Counted from the stretch's first letter, positions 45,883 to 58,534 are shown. The stretch: DNA of 64,000 bases from Porodaedalea pini (GCA_002794775.1 NBAY01000007.1:434001-498000), one strand, 5' to 3'. The notes: generated from the sequence alone by a model not told the origin. Program-made: numbers and translations.

Positions 45883-47278
45883 TCAATTGCACTGTTTGAG
45901 GTTGAAGTACAGACCGAGGGGTGGGCTGACTGTGTAGGCGTCGACGTTCTGGAGCCAGCCGTTGACAAACTGGTGTAGGCTAAGGTAAAACTTAACGTCA
46001 AAGTGTATAGAAGATATCGAAGGGACACGTACTAATCGAGGTTCTGCTGGCATCTGCAGCACATCGTAGAAGCAGCGGCAGTTGCTGCACCCTGATTTGA
46101 GGTAGAAGAAAACAAATCTCTATCAAACTAGCAGGAATGAAAAATATAGTTACGCACGTAAGTCAGACCAGCCGACCAGCCGTTATACTGGCCGATCGTG
46201 AGGAGGACATTGCCGTTGTTCGAAGCTAAAGAGTCAGAGAAGTACTTAGCGCCTGTGCGGATGTTGTAGTCCTAAGGAATATGAGATGTAAGTCATTCGC
46301 TTTTCTTGCTTAGGAGCAATCTGATAATGAGGAAACTCACGGGGTCCTTGCAATCGCCGCCCGGTGCGTCACCACACTTGTCTTTCGTGAGCTGCATGAG
46401 GCCCTGTTCACCAGCTCCGCCAACTGTGTTGGGGTTGCAAGAGCTCTCCTGCATAGCGAACGCTGAAAGCATGATCGGCGGGACTACATCGCAAAAGGCG
46501 CAAGGATTATGGTTAGTGCCTTCGATGTCGTCGATGCAAAGCGAGCAAGGACTTACTGCCGTACTGTCCTCCGTACTGGTTAAACAGGTCGATGTAGTCG
46601 GAGCAGGCAGAGAATGGGCTGTTACCAGACTGGATGGCAGTTGAGAGATCGGCGGCGATCAGATCTTCGACCTTGACGTTCGGAGGGTTCCAGCCGCCAT
46701 TGTTCAGACCACAGTTAAGCCAGTTGATGTTTCCATTCGGGCCGCTAGTAGCAGTAACGTCCTCTGTGAAGAGGTGTGCACAATGATTAACAAGGAAGAT
46801 GCTTAACGGCGAGACTGAGATACATACTAGTTGCACCGATGTCGCCGCAAGTGGACTGGACGTTTATGAGGCCGGTGACAGCGTTTGCATTGCTGATACT
46901 TCCAATCGCCTTTTGTGTAGCGCTCGGAGACGAGCTGCTCGACGTCCAGGACGTCGCCTCTGGTGTCCAAGTTGAAGCTGAAGACCAAGTCGATGTTGAA
47001 GTGGACCAGACAGTAGAGCTCGAGGAGGACCAGGAGGTTGACGTCGATTCATCCTTGGAGGTTGCTTCGCGTACCTTGCATCTCTTAGAATCTTTAGTCG
47101 AGCGCCTGATCTTCGCGGGGCTCGCCGCGTCTGCGAGAGACCGACGGTGCGTGAGACGTCGGTGCGAGTTAAGGTGGGCCAAGTTGACGGGCGGCTCGTC
47201 AAAAGACAGCGATGCCTCAACATTGGCGGCCAGAAGGCAGCCCAAAACGAGTGCCGAGAGAGTACGGAGCGGCGTCAT
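45883..47278 (-). CDS. Secreted GH23 lytic-transglycosylase/lysozyme-like protein, 356 residues, six exons
   Basis: Minus-strand exons: 47278-46828, 46763-46557, 46483-46341, 46271-46158, 46091-46033 and 45979-45883 (1071 nt, all phases fit, stop TGA). The N-terminus (MTPLRTLSALVLGCLLAANVEA) is a signal peptide. Residues about 45-60 contain Lys/Arg pairs that could be processed. Residues about 80-130 are a Ser/Thr/Trp-rich linker, probably O-glycosylated. The SLT domain begins near 165. Catalytic Glu232 lies in MQESSCNP, followed by GGAGEQGLMQL and YNIRTGAKYF, the classic GH23 pattern. A Cys-rich end (CCRCQQNLDYLHQ) closes the fold. The enzyme should act outside the cell on peptidoglycan or chitin-like polymers, perhaps against bacteria; substrate is inference. 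It is divergently arranged with ERO1. Confidence 0.9.
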
Positions 47279-48343
47279 CGCAGCTGAAGGGAGGGGAAGT
47301 AATGTGAAACGAATGTGGGTAGTTGGTGAGACGAGCGAAAACGGAAGTCCAGGCTCGACTGAAATGTGTCGATTGGTCCAAGACGGAGAGAAGGAAAGAG
47401 AGCTCCAGGAAAAGGAGACGTAGAGAGCGAGCATTTGAGGGATTTCGGCTCGAAGCCAAGTTTCTTTTACATCACACGATGCGCTGTCGATGGCCAATAA
47501 CCAGCACCCGCCTGCCCTGCCGTCGTCGCCAAGCTAGCCGCGATCTCAGTGCGGGTGTCCTATGCCGAATTTGCGTCTCTTTCCAAACGATCGCTCTTGA
47601 AATCGAAGTCGGCCAGTTATTATTCCTTTTAGTGCGGATCGTGAGCGGAGAAGCTTTTGAGCAATCGGTGCGTCCCTTCACGACAAATCGATTCCGGAAC
47701 CGAGAATATTCCCCGGCGAGGATTTGCACAACTAAGATAAGTTCAACAGTGGATTTTGCTTTGTTAACGCTGCGTCCCATTCTGTTACCAAAGGACTGGA
47801 TGTTGGAAATCATCGCGAGCTTGTTACGCGAGAGAAGTACAAGTCGCGTCGCGTCGCTTAGAATGGAAAAGATCTGCTTCAACCCGCTGAAAGTGGCATA
47901 AGTCTAATCAGCTCAGACAGCAAGAGTTTTCTCATAAAGCCCCCAATCTGCTTTACATGCTCGAAATCAAGGTTATTTTACTCCATTGAGGCGAACCTTA
48001 TATATTGAATCCTTGCTGTCTTAGTACTATGTCTCAGATCACACGGCAGATGCGTATTTCACTGTGCATATACCAGATCACCTTGCAGTTGATCGCTTCT
48101 TGAACTTGTTCAGAAACAAAACAAAGTTAAGGCCTGAGATGATCGGGAGCGGTCGGTGTCGGGATCGACGCAAACGGAAAGGCGCACTGCACGTGATCCG
48201 AAGGCTCTCAAAGGTCGACGTGTCCTAACTCCACAGTCAGCTACACTGTACACTGTGTGCGCCTTTCCGTCTCTTAGCCTGCCAGTCCCGCACGAGCACC
48301 TTTAGATCATAGATCAACTCAACTAGCTTTCGTGATACTCTCT
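47279..48343. promoter_or_regulatory. Divergent promoter region between GH23 and ERO1
   Basis: About 1.07 kb upstream of both genes. Short frames here are not coding. Candidate control sites near ERO1 are CACGTG at 48190-48195 and GACGTGTC at 48217-48224, which contain the ACGTG core that unfolded-protein-response bZIP factors (Hac1/XBP1 type) bind. A perfect 14-bp inverted repeat (48174-48187 and 48257-48270) brackets both. Since ERO1 is a known UPR target in yeast, control by Hac1 is plausible but unproven. Confidence 0.4.
48174..48270. repeat. 14-bp perfect inverted repeat in the ERO1 promoter
   Basis: ACGGAAAGGCGCAC at 48174-48187 and its exact reverse complement at 48257-48270, with 69 bp between. 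It encloses the two ACGTG-core sites. It may be a paired binding site for one factor. Confidence 0.7.
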
Positions 48344-50556
48344 ATGCCAGCCTTGTGCCGCCTCATGCTTTCCAGTCTATTCCTTGCTCTGCTTCCGGGC
48401 TTTACCTCCGCTCAGTCCATAGATCAGTCATTCCTCGGCGACTCGATAGTAAGAGAGAACCAAGTGCAGAATGTACTTGAGCACCAGCCTGCGAGGGGCG
48501 CTGAATGCCAGCATGTTGTGCGTCGTATTTTTTAAATGAATCTTTCAGCGCGATACTGAGATATGTTTGCATTGCATATAGCCGACAGGACCCATTGAGA
48601 TGACGCAATGCGACTACGAGTCCGTAGAGAGCGTGACAGATGAGCTATACAACAATCTCCACGACCTTGTTAGCACGCCTTTCTTCCGATACTTCAGAGT
48701 GAGTAGTCGTATTCCATTGCGCCACGCTCATGAGCTGAAATGTATTAGGCCGACCTCTACCGCGAATGTCCGTTCTGGGATGAAAGTGGTTTCTGTATGA
48801 ATAGGGAGTGTGGTATATCCACGGTTGACGAGGTGCGTTACCATTCTGGCCGTGTCATTCTTAACGAGGCTCACAAATCGTATAGAGCGAAATACCAGAA
48901 AAGTGGAGAGCTGCGAGCCTGAGTAAAGTAGAGATGCCCCCGGAAGAGCTGGTACGCTGCTTTCTTATTTCGTTACAAGAATTTAGAAATTTACTTTGGT
49001 CTAGAGAAATTCACTTCCTGGTTGTTATTATAAAGACTCGGATTATTGCTTTTTAGACGATCATACAGGTGAGCTCGGCTTCATTCCCTCTTTGGAGGTG
49101 GAAGACTCACGATGTCATACTTGCAGAGGGAGACTATGTGGACCTGATTGCAAACCCCGAACAATTCACTGGTTACTCGGGCATTCCCGCAAATCGCATC
49201 TGGAGCACTATCTACAATGAGAACTGCTTTGGGATCTCCGAATTAGACTTGACGGCTAAGCCAAACAGGGGCAATGTTTCTCCTACGTCATTCGGAGCAG
49301 ACTCTCTCGCCAAAGGTTCTTCGGACGAATCCGAACAGTGTCTGGAGAAAAGAGTTTACTACAAGATAATCTCTGGTGAGAGCTGATCCCACTCATGACC
49401 TCGAGGCTTTGTTTAATTAACTTTCTGTGTCAGGTCTTCATGCATCAATCTCGATTCATTTGTGCCACGATTGGTTTAACCAGACCAGCGGAGAATGGGT
49501 AAGAAATTTACGTTTGGTACACAGTTGTATTTATCACTGATGTGTGCGATTTAGACTCCAAATCTCCAATGCTTTGTATCTCGAGTTGCCTCTCATCCTG
49601 AGCGACTGAAATATGTCTACTTCAACACGGTACTTCTCATGCGCGCCGTTTCGCGACTTGGTCCTTATCTCTCAGCATATGACTACTGCTCGTGCAGCTC
49701 TGAAACTCACGAAGAGGATACTTTCACGCTCGACAGGTTGAGTAAGGTGATTGATATTGCTAAGAACGTAGGACAGTTCGATGAGTCGGTTCTATTCAGA
49801 GGCGAGAATGCCAATGTGAGTTGTGATCCTAGATATGCATTGATCAGGCTCTAACATATGTTTGAAGATTGTAAAGGAAGAATTTAAGACTCACTTTAGG
49901 AACGTCTCTCGTATCATGGACTGCGTTGGTTGCGACAAATGCCGGTTGTGGGGCAAGGTGCAAACATCGGGTGTTGCGACTGCGTTGAAGGTCTTGTTCG
50001 AGATGGACGAAAAAGCTCTGGAGTAAGTACAAGAGAGTTCATTCTGTACGACCTTGAAAACTTATGTGGACTTTTGCAGCCCGACAGCGAACTCGAACCT
50101 CCTCACGCGCTCTGAAGTCGTTGCGCTGATTAACACCATGCACCGCTTTACGGAGAGTTTGTACTTCGTGAACAATTTCCGTAAGATGTGGGCCGATGCT
50201 CCGGATGACGAGTCGGAAGAGCTCATCCGGGAAGCAGAAAAAGCCTTGACCGAAGCTGTACGTATCTTCCAGAAGACACAGCTACATTGATATTGACGTC
50301 CTCCAAGCCACAGATTATGCCAACTCCCGATCCGCTACACCTGCATGCGCACGGCACTGACGAACCGCCGAACCAGCGCGAGACTTATAGAGCCTTTACG
50401 CAGCGCCTCTGGAACTTCTTCTCGTTATGTAGGCAGTGCACAAATGACTGTCTCAATAGCTGCATGAGAGTGTATGACTCGGTCATTGAGCTCGTGAGCT
50501 CGTCGCTACACTCGTTTAATACGGATAAGGCGGCAGCTCCGCGCAGTGATTTGTGA
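48344..50556 (+). CDS. ERO1: Endoplasmic reticulum oxidoreductin 1, 553 residues, eleven exons
   Basis: ERO1 oxidises protein disulfide isomerase with FAD and O2 in the ER lumen. Exons: 48344-48517, 48582-48698, 48749-48832, 48886-48951, 49005-49068, 49127-49375, 49434-49498, 49555-49815, 49868-50022, 50080-50257 and 50308-50556 (1662 nt, phases fit). Signal peptide residues 1-23. Shuttle pair Cys113/Cys118 in FCMNREC. Active-site motif CVGCDKC with Cys379, Cys382 and Cys385. Family blocks [34 protein letters not shown] and [18 protein letters not shown] segments are present. The length is close to the yeast protein (563). If the last intron (GTACGT, 50258-50307) is kept, the protein would stop at 50290 with a different tail, so two C-termini are possible. 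The spliced tail has four extra Cys. Neighbours: GH23 upstream (divergent) and SCP160 downstream. Confidence 0.95.
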
Positions 50557-50894
50557 AGTCTTTTTTGATTATACCATACTATCGCTCTTTGTTCTTCTGG
50601 ACTTGTTCTCAAAAGCACCACAACTCATGTGTACATTATACATCAAACATACGTTTTCCAATGCTTTACTATTTCTTGAAAAAGTGAAATGGCGCAGAGG
50701 TCTTCAGTAGACGAAATTTCGCACGATCATCGACGTGTCGATCGCCAAAAATCCAGACGACCAGCAATCGACCTCACTTCATTCCTCCCACAACTCGCGA
50801 TCGTCTCAATCTGCTCACTGGAGAGTAGGTTCAGATATTCGCTCAGGTTTTCCCCGTCAAGGCAACTCGCACTAAGGACACATATCTTCAAGCC
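50557..50894. other. Short intergenic region ERO1-SCP160
   Basis: 338 bp. It holds the 3' end of ERO1 and the promoter of SCP160. No distinct element seen. Confidence 0.5.
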
Positions 50895-53800
50895 ATGGCT
50901 ACGCTTTCTGCGGCTGACCTCCAGGCGAGTACCACCGTGACCTGCTGCGGCCAGCTCACCATGTCGCATACTGATTCCTCGGGGTAACGATGCAGAAGAG
51001 ACACGAGCTCGAGGGCGCACCGGACCCATTCCCCTCGCTTCGTGAGGAGCCATCGTATGCGAAACCAAGGCAGCGCAATGGCGTGGCAGCTGGTGCACCC
51101 GACAACTCAGAGGTGGCCTTCCCCTCACTCGCGCCCCCTGCGCCTGCGAGGCAAACGGCGTCTGCATGGGGCGCATCGGCCGGCGGTCCGCGTATTGCAC
51201 CTGCCGTACCTGCCCAGACAATGCTTACGGAACGGTTTACTCTCACCGCGGCGAACGTGGACTTGTCAGGTCACGACGGCCGCCCGGCGACGCTCGGTGA
51301 CGCGCTCAAGCAAATGTCTGCTAGGCACCCCAAGGTCCGAGCAGAGGCGAGCTCGACGAGCGCTGGTGGCAAGCGTCAGACGGAATTCTTCCTCAAATCG
51401 GAGTCGGCGAGAGAGCTCGAGCGCGCGAAGCGGACGCTTGTCTCTATCGTTAGTCCGCAGGTGAATACAGATATTTATAAAATGTAGCGAGAAGAAACAA
51501 AAGGTTTAATGTTTGCTGTAGACCTCGATTATCTTGAACGCTCCTGCATCCACCATTGCCACGATTATCGGCCCGAGAGGTATATTTTCCAATTCCGTGG
51601 GTTATAGTGGCTTATGGATTACATCCCATAGGTGCTACACTCAAGCAGATCCGAGATCAAACGAATGTCAAGATCGACATCCCGCGCAAAGAGGAGATCC
51701 CTCCGGTCCATGTTAATGGCAATGGCGTTGCGCACCCGGTAGACGAAGACGAGGAAGAAGAGCCTACCGTCCCAGTAACCATCATTGGACCAAAGCCTAT
51801 GGTTGAAGAAGCGCAGAGCATGCTAAGAGCTATCATTGCTACTAAGACTTCGAAGACGACGCAGCGTGTACGCGACATCCCGGACCACATCTTACCCTTC
51901 GTTTTGGCGCGTCGTTCGGAGTTCTTGGCTGAAGCGGAAGGCGCGGAGATAAACCTGTCACTCAATGCGGCTGAACGCGAGGTATCAGCATCTGGTGACA
52001 GAGAAGCGGTCGGACGCGTCGTCGAGAAGATCAAGGCTACGATTGAGTTTTTCAAGACGGATCTCACGCAGTTCTCCATGGGCCTGCCCAAGCGCCAGCA
52101 CAGGCTGCTCGTCGGCCGTGCTGCGGACGAAATTATGTCCAAGAGCAAATGCGGCGTCGTTGTCCCCCGTCCTGAGGATCCGAGCGACCAGATCACTGTC
52201 TGGGGTAACCCGAATGACCTTGCGAACGGTATGGCGGCTATCATGCAGAAGGCAAACTCGCAGTACATTCACGAGTTCCCACTTCCTGGCCCTCTTGCGC
52301 TGTCGAAGCAACTCATCACGTACATGACGAAAACGCAGTACCCAAAGACTTTAGCTGCTGCGCACTCTGGCATCTCGGTTTATACTCCCCCGGCTGGTGT
52401 TTTGAAAACTGCTCAAACTCTGAATATTGATATCGTTGGTGAGAAAGCCAAGGTGGATGAGGCTGTTCAGCAGCTCTCTACCTTCATTGGCGATTTGATG
52501 GGCGGAACGAAGGATGTCGAGGTTGACTGGCTTCTTCACCGAGTGCTCATCGGAAAGTATGCCAAGAAGTAAGCGAGTGACAACTTCCCCTAAACATTCG
52601 TATACTAATTCATACGCAGGATTAAGCATTTCCAGGACAACCACAACGTCCGCCTCTTCTTCCCAGACGAATCCAACGAGGAGTCCACGGTTTTGCTTGT
52701 TTACGATCCTACAAGTCCGTCTGCCTCTCGCAACCCGGTCGAGAAGGGCCAGCACCTCGACGAGGTCGAGAAGGAGCTCCTCAAGATGGCTCGCGACGCG
52801 GCTGATGTCAAGAGCGAGCTTATCTCGGTCGAGGCAAAATGGCATTCATATGTTGCGGGCAAGGATGGCACTACCCTCAATGCGTAAGTGCCAGTTGTTC
52901 TCCGTGAAGAACCTATTTATCCTTTTATGCGTTTCTGCGCAGAATCATCGGCGAGGACAAGACTCTGTCTATCAAGATTGGCCAAGAGGCTGGAGGTGAA
53001 ACTCCTGACTTCATCCTCGTTCGGGGAGCAAGCGCAGACGTGGACCGCGCCGTCAAGGAGATCTACGTCATTGTCGAGAACGCGAAGAACGAGCTGATCG
53101 ACAACAGCTACGTATGTGGCTTCGCTTCGGCGAGCACGTTTTGTAGCTAAATACTTTCTGCAGTCCACCGAATTCGACATTATCAAGGACTTCGTGGGTC
53201 GTATCGTCGGCAGCCATGGTTCGGCGATCAACAAACTCAGGGACACCCTCGGCGTCAAGATTGACTTCTCTGATGAATTTGAGGAGAAAGAAAAGGATAT
53301 TGGCAAGAAGAAGAAGGCCTCTGTTCAGAAGGCGAAAGTCAAGGTGGGCTGCGGGATTGTATATTTCCCGCTCGAATGGACTGATATCTTATTTTGTTAG
53401 ATCGTCGGCAGGAAGGAGAACGTCGAAGAAGCCAAGAAGCGCATTCTCGGCCAGGTCGAAAGGCTAGTGAGTAATTGAAATGTATAGTTATTCGTATCCT
53501 TCTGATGATTCGGTATGAAGGCGGACGAAACTTCTGAGGTTCTGAAAATTCCTGCGCAGTACCATCCTTCTCTCATCGGTCAAAGCGGCAAGTATGTTAT
53601 CCGTCTCGAAGAGAAGTATACCGTCAAGATCACCTTCCCTCGCGAATCTGCCGAGAGTGGCGAAGGGAAAACGAGGGAATCGCTTAAGGCTGATGAGGTC
53701 TTAATCAAGGGAGGTCGCAAGGGCGTTGCAAGTGCAAAAGCTGAGATACTTGAGGTATAGCGAGATTTGATAGAAACTCGAAATAAAGCTGACTAGCTTG

Positions 53801-55368
53801 TCACTTAGGCTGTCGAATTCGAAAAGGAGACTAGCAATGTCATCAAGTTCACCGTACCGACCAAGTCGGTCGCCCGTATTCTTGGACGAGGTGGCGCAAG
53901 CATTAACGAGATCAAGGACGATACTGGTGCCCAAATCGACATTGACAGGAGCCCTGAAGACACGCAGACCACGAGCATCACCTGCCGTGGGACAAAAAAG
54001 GCCATCGCTGCGGCGAAAGCTTCCATAGAAGCCATCGCAGATCAGGTTGGGCAAGAGGTAACTGTTAGTCTTAACGTCGAGAGAAAGTTCCATCGCTCGA
54101 TTATTGGACCTGGCGGCCAAGGACTTCGTGATCTTGTCGCTCGCTGTGGAGGTCCGACTGATCCTAAGCAGCAGGCTAGCCTTATTCGATTGTCAGTCAC
54201 TCATCACTCTCCACACTGTTCGATCTTTACAGCTAATACTATTCATTGCTTAGCCCTCATCAGTCTGAGCCATCCGACGAGGTTCGACTAAGGGGTGATG
54301 CGACCGTCGTCAAGAGGCTCCAGGAAGAGCTGGAGAAAATAGCTGCTTCCCTCCGTGACCGCGTGGTGCTTTTCGTCGAGGTCCCGAACTTGCAACACAG
54401 GGCTCTGATAGGCAGAAATGGCCAGCACCTCAACGACCTTCAAAATCGTACCGGAGCTCAGGTGCAGTTCCCCGGTTCTCGCTCGTATAACCAGGTCGGC
54501 GAAGCGGAGAACGCGGCAGAATTCAAGGATGCCGAGCCTCAAAATCTTGTGAAGGTGTCTGGCGCTCGCGCCGCTTGCGAGAAGGCTATAAAGGAGCTCT
54601 CGGTTAGTCACGTTTTCATGTCATTAAATACCAACTCATTTTATTCGACGACAGGCGAGCGTCAAGACTCCCGCGCCCACGTCCGATGCCGTCACGGACA
54701 CAGTAACCGTCCCTTTGAAATACCACCATTTCATCAGCCAGCAGGGCAACTTCTTCCGCACGCTGCGTACTTTCGGCGTAAACGTTGATCAGTCAGCTAC
54801 GCCGTTGAAATCTGCCCTTCCGACGCGCCCGCCGAGTGAAGAAGCGAGTTCTGCTCGTATCGATGAAGTGGAGGAGGATTCTGCAAGCGTCGAGTGGCAG
54901 GTGGTGCCGAACTACCAAGATGCCGAGGAGGGCGAATCGGTGTGGACGCTCAAGGCTCGCGATGATGCAGGGCTTCAGAAGGCCAAGCAGCTCATTGCTG
55001 ATGCTATCAAACAAGCGGAAAACTCGTCTTCCGTGGGCTTCCTCACGCTCCCTGACCGGGCTGCATTCCCTCGTATTGTTGGTAAGTAGCGCTTAGTACC
55101 TCAAGTTGCAAGCATCGTGAGTTCATAGTGTTCATTACAGGTGCCAAGGGTGCCAATGTATCTCGCCTCCGCCACGAGACTGGCGCTGACATTACCGTCA
55201 GCAGGGAGAACAACACAATTACTATCATCGGTCAGTGTGGTCAACGTTCCTCGGGTTCGACTTGAACTCAGTCACTCATCTTCTGCAGGTTCTGAATCTT
55301 CTATTGAGGCTGCGAAGGAGGCTATCCTCCGTATTACTTCGAGCCGTGGAGGTCGTCGGGGAGAGTAG
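50895..55368 (+). CDS. SCP160: Multi-KH-domain RNA-binding protein, vigilin/SCP160, 1243 residues, fourteen exons
   Basis: Vigilin/SCP160 binds mRNA and ribosomes at the ER and nuclear envelope and affects translation and ploidy control. Exons: 50895-50924, 50996-51460, 51522-51579, 51632-52568, 52620-52883, 52943-53111, 53164-53343, 53401-53466, 53521-53754, 53809-54191, 54254-54602, 54655-55081, 55141-55230 and 55289-55368 (3732 nt, phases fit). About eleven KH repeats can be seen. Clear GxxG loops are GPRG, GKYA, GSHG, GQSG, GRGG, GPGG, GRNG and GAKG; others (GRAA, GEDK) are degenerate, as in yeast SCP160. Length is close to the yeast protein (1222). The first intron appears to start with GC (CAG|GCGAGT at 50925), joining MATLSAADLQ to KRHELEGAPDPFPSL. 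The alternative is a start at ATG 50990 without that exon. It is convergent with U2SURP 294 bp downstream. Confidence 0.94.
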
Positions 55369-55662
55369 GTGGCCTCGTATCAACTTTAATTCTGCAAAAA
55401 CATATCGGATGGACGGAACTGATCTCACAAGCACACACTAATTTTACTAGTAACCATGACTTTTGCATCCCTCGTCGCGTCGTGCGCTTCTCAAAAGTAT
55501 ATTCGCACACATCATCATCACAGAATAAAACAGAGAATATACATTTGGTGCTGTAAATTCAACTTTTCAATAATTTAACGCAGATCGCGTTAGAGTGAGA
55601 GTATGTAAGACCAAATCAATCATACCAATCATACAGGTAAGATAAAGTGTCGCCCCTATTTA

Positions 55663-58534
55663 TCATAACGGCAAGCCATCGATATCGTCGTCACCTATTG
55701 GTTCTCCGTCTATATCATCATCAATGGGCATACCATCAATAGGCTCGCCATCCAAAGGTTCGCCATCAATGGAATCTCCATCCATTGGCCCTCCATCCAC
55801 TTCGTCAATCGGCTCTCCATCCAAATCATTGGCATTGACATTTTCTTCCGAATCGCTATCGTCCATGTCCATATCCGCCTCGCCTTCTTCATCCGGAAGA
55901 ACAACAGTCGTTGACGGAGCTTCTCCGCGTACGACTTCCGCGGGCTTGAAAGAGCTCGCTTTAAACTTAGTTGCGAAGGCCGGCGATTCATCCCTCGCCT
56001 CTGTTCCTCCGTCATCCATCTCGTCCGCCTTTTCATCTGCATGTGTTGTACCGTCTAAGCGAGATTTCAAGGTTTCGATATACTCCGGCGGGAACACAAT
56101 CCAATCTTCCCAGACGTCAACAACAGCAACAATCTGCTTCTTGAAGGTCTCAGCGGTGATACGCCCTGGAAACGAGTGGTAGATGCTCGACAGGTGATCG
56201 AAGACAATGCCAAGTCGCGATTGGAACTCTTGACGGAACTTCCAGGCACTCGGCAGAGCTGCTGCCGAATTGTGCAGAATGTCACAAATCAAGTGAAGAC
56301 GAGCGACCTTTCTCGGGACAGGCGTGCCATCCACTAGCAAAGAAGCCACGATGATATCACTGACCTATTACATAAAAATAAGAATACTACCGCCTGTGTA
56401 TGCGGTGCAAATGAGATGAGAACTGACCTCCGAAGCTGCTTCAGCATGTTCAAGACTGAAGGCCATGCAACGTGCCAACTCGCCTCGTTTTCCACTTAGC
56501 GCACGAACCATGGCCTCAAATCGTCTCCGGGCAAGTTTCCCCAACCTATTCCTCCGACCGCGCTCGCGCTCAGATTCTTCGGCAGAATCAGTCGAATATA
56601 CAGAGTTGTATCCCTAGCAATTTTTTAGCATTGTTCATTGTATGCAATCAGGAGGATAGTACCTCATCGTCGAATCCTTCCACTAGTGCTTCACCGTTAA
56701 CTAAAGAGCGATACAGCAGGTTTTCGGGGGTCTGTCAACAATGGGTTTAAAGATTCAGGAGCAGTCGCAAATTTTGAGGGACGCGCTTACAGAAGGGTCA
56801 AATAAGAACATGAACATCGGATTTTGGCGTTCTTTTTCTCGGAGAAGGTCTTCAAATTTCTCTCCATTATCCTTGACTTTTGAAGCAACCAGCCGAATAA
56901 ACTTCTCCGTATCAGGATCCACACCAGTTCGGCTGCGCTCGTGTGGGCTGCGAGAACGGTACCTACTCCGACTCCGACTATATCTTCTGGAGCGATCATA
57001 TGAGCGGGATCGCGACCTCGACCTCGATCTACGATATCGTGCTCTACTTCTGCTTCGAGACCGACTGCGAGAGTAGCCTCGTGCATTTCTATTTCCGCGA
57101 GGATGCGAGCGTGACCGAGAGCGATAGCGGTCTCGCTCTCGAGAGTAGCTTCGACTGCGACCTTGGTCTCTTGAGCGTGACCGAGAACCGGATTGAGAAC
57201 GAGAGCCGGTATATACTGTCGGTCATGTTCACTGAATACCATCACATCTGTAAAACCGAGAAGAAACGTACCAGCATAAGCGGGTTTAGCCGCCATTGGC
57301 ACTGCCTTGCTCCATCCAACTCTCAATACGGAGCCTCCCCAATCGAAACCATCAATTTCCCGGACCGCAGTTTCAGCATCCTTTCGCTTCATAAAAGATA
57401 CGAACCCGCTAAGCCCGCCAGCACGCTTTGTCCGCGACGCATTCATGTCTGCGCCAGGACCCTGAGACGCATCGCCGCGAGGCCACATGATCTTGACCTA
57501 GGAATAAATTGTTGAACATTATAGCTGAGTTGAGAATTCGCGTACGACTCACCGAGCCGACAGGACCGCATCGCGTTGCGAAGAAATTGCCGAGTGACAT
57601 CTCGTTGACATTCTGAGGTAAGTTTGCGACAAAGATATTGGATGTCTAGCACACGCATCAGTATCGCACGTTGATTGATATGGTCGTCCAGATCCAGACA
57701 TACTAAAGGGTCGCCGCGGTCCTTGCTTCCACTTTGGCCCTCATATGCTGCATTAAGAAGTGAGAGACGTTCTATACTCACAACGTTTTTGTAGCTTACC
57801 CGCGAGCGCTGTTACAGACCTCCCTTGAACTAGACAGCAATTAAACGTCTGAATTTTAGGAAACACGTCACACTAACCTCTACTGCTTCTTGATAGCCTG
57901 TGCTCCCGCTCAGCCTGCTCTCTGTAGACGGCATCGTCAGCTACGCAATGGAGAGGATCAGCAGTTCATACCTCTTGATAACTTCCAAGAAGTCATCCAT
58001 GGCACGTTTGCCTTTCGGCTTGGTAACAGGAGCTGCAGGAGGAGATGGTGGCCGCTGTCGGACAGTCTTAGTCGAGACGAACAGGTATGTCGCATACGAA
58101 CGTACAGGAAAGTCATCATCATCAAATGCCCTTGTACCCAAGTCTCTCTGTCCTCTGCCTCGAGGATTGTATACCAATTTATCGCCTGATGCGGACGCTA
58201 AAGCTCTGACGAAGCCGCTTCCTTTCTTGTGTGCGCCCTCTCCCTCGAAAGCGTCCAGAAATTCGGCATAGGTTTTTGCTGCCAACTCCTCTTCCTCGCG
58301 CCTTTTTGCTTCCTCTCGTTCTCTTTCCTTCTCCCGCTTCGACTTTCGGACAGTACCTTGAGTATATTGTGATAGCTTTTGGTCATCTACTGCTTTCTGC
58401 TGAAGAGCCAAAGGCATGTGAGTTTTGACCACAGGCAGACAGAAAATGCTTGTAATCCATCATACAGGAAACGGCGGTTCCTCCTCCTCGTCATTATTGA
58501 AGAACGTCGCTAGCTTTGTTTTGGTTCGGTCCAT
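55663..58534 (-). CDS. U2SURP: U2 snRNP-associated SURP protein (SR140), 769 residues, eleven exons
   Basis: Component of the U2 snRNP-linked splicing machinery. Minus-strand exons: 58534-58466, 58399-57972, 57921-57878, 57823-57800 (24 nt), 57747-57704, 57645-57553, 57497-57272, 57215-56791, 56731-56663, 56613-56428 and 56364-55663 (2310 nt, phases fit, stop TGA). Order: N-terminal charged helix and DDFLEVIKR block (to about 165); RRM about 204-300 (SNIFVANLPQNV, SGFVSFMKRKDAETA); an Arg/Ser stretch about 311-400; SURP motif about 408-450 (FIRLVASKVKDNGEKFEDLL); CID/RPR domain about 475-615 (RRRFEAMVRALSGKRGELARCM, KVARLHLICDILHNSAA); and an acidic C-terminus with repeated DGEPIDG-like units. 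The animal protein has the RRM-SURP-CID order with the RS region at the C-terminus, so an RS segment between RRM and SURP is unusual. Pairs functionally with SLU7 at the other end of the window. Confidence 0.93.

Noticed and set aside
47323..47901. 192-codon plus-strand frame overlapping the GH23 promoter
   Set aside because: Antisense to the GH23 5' region, charged and without motif; no splice or start context.
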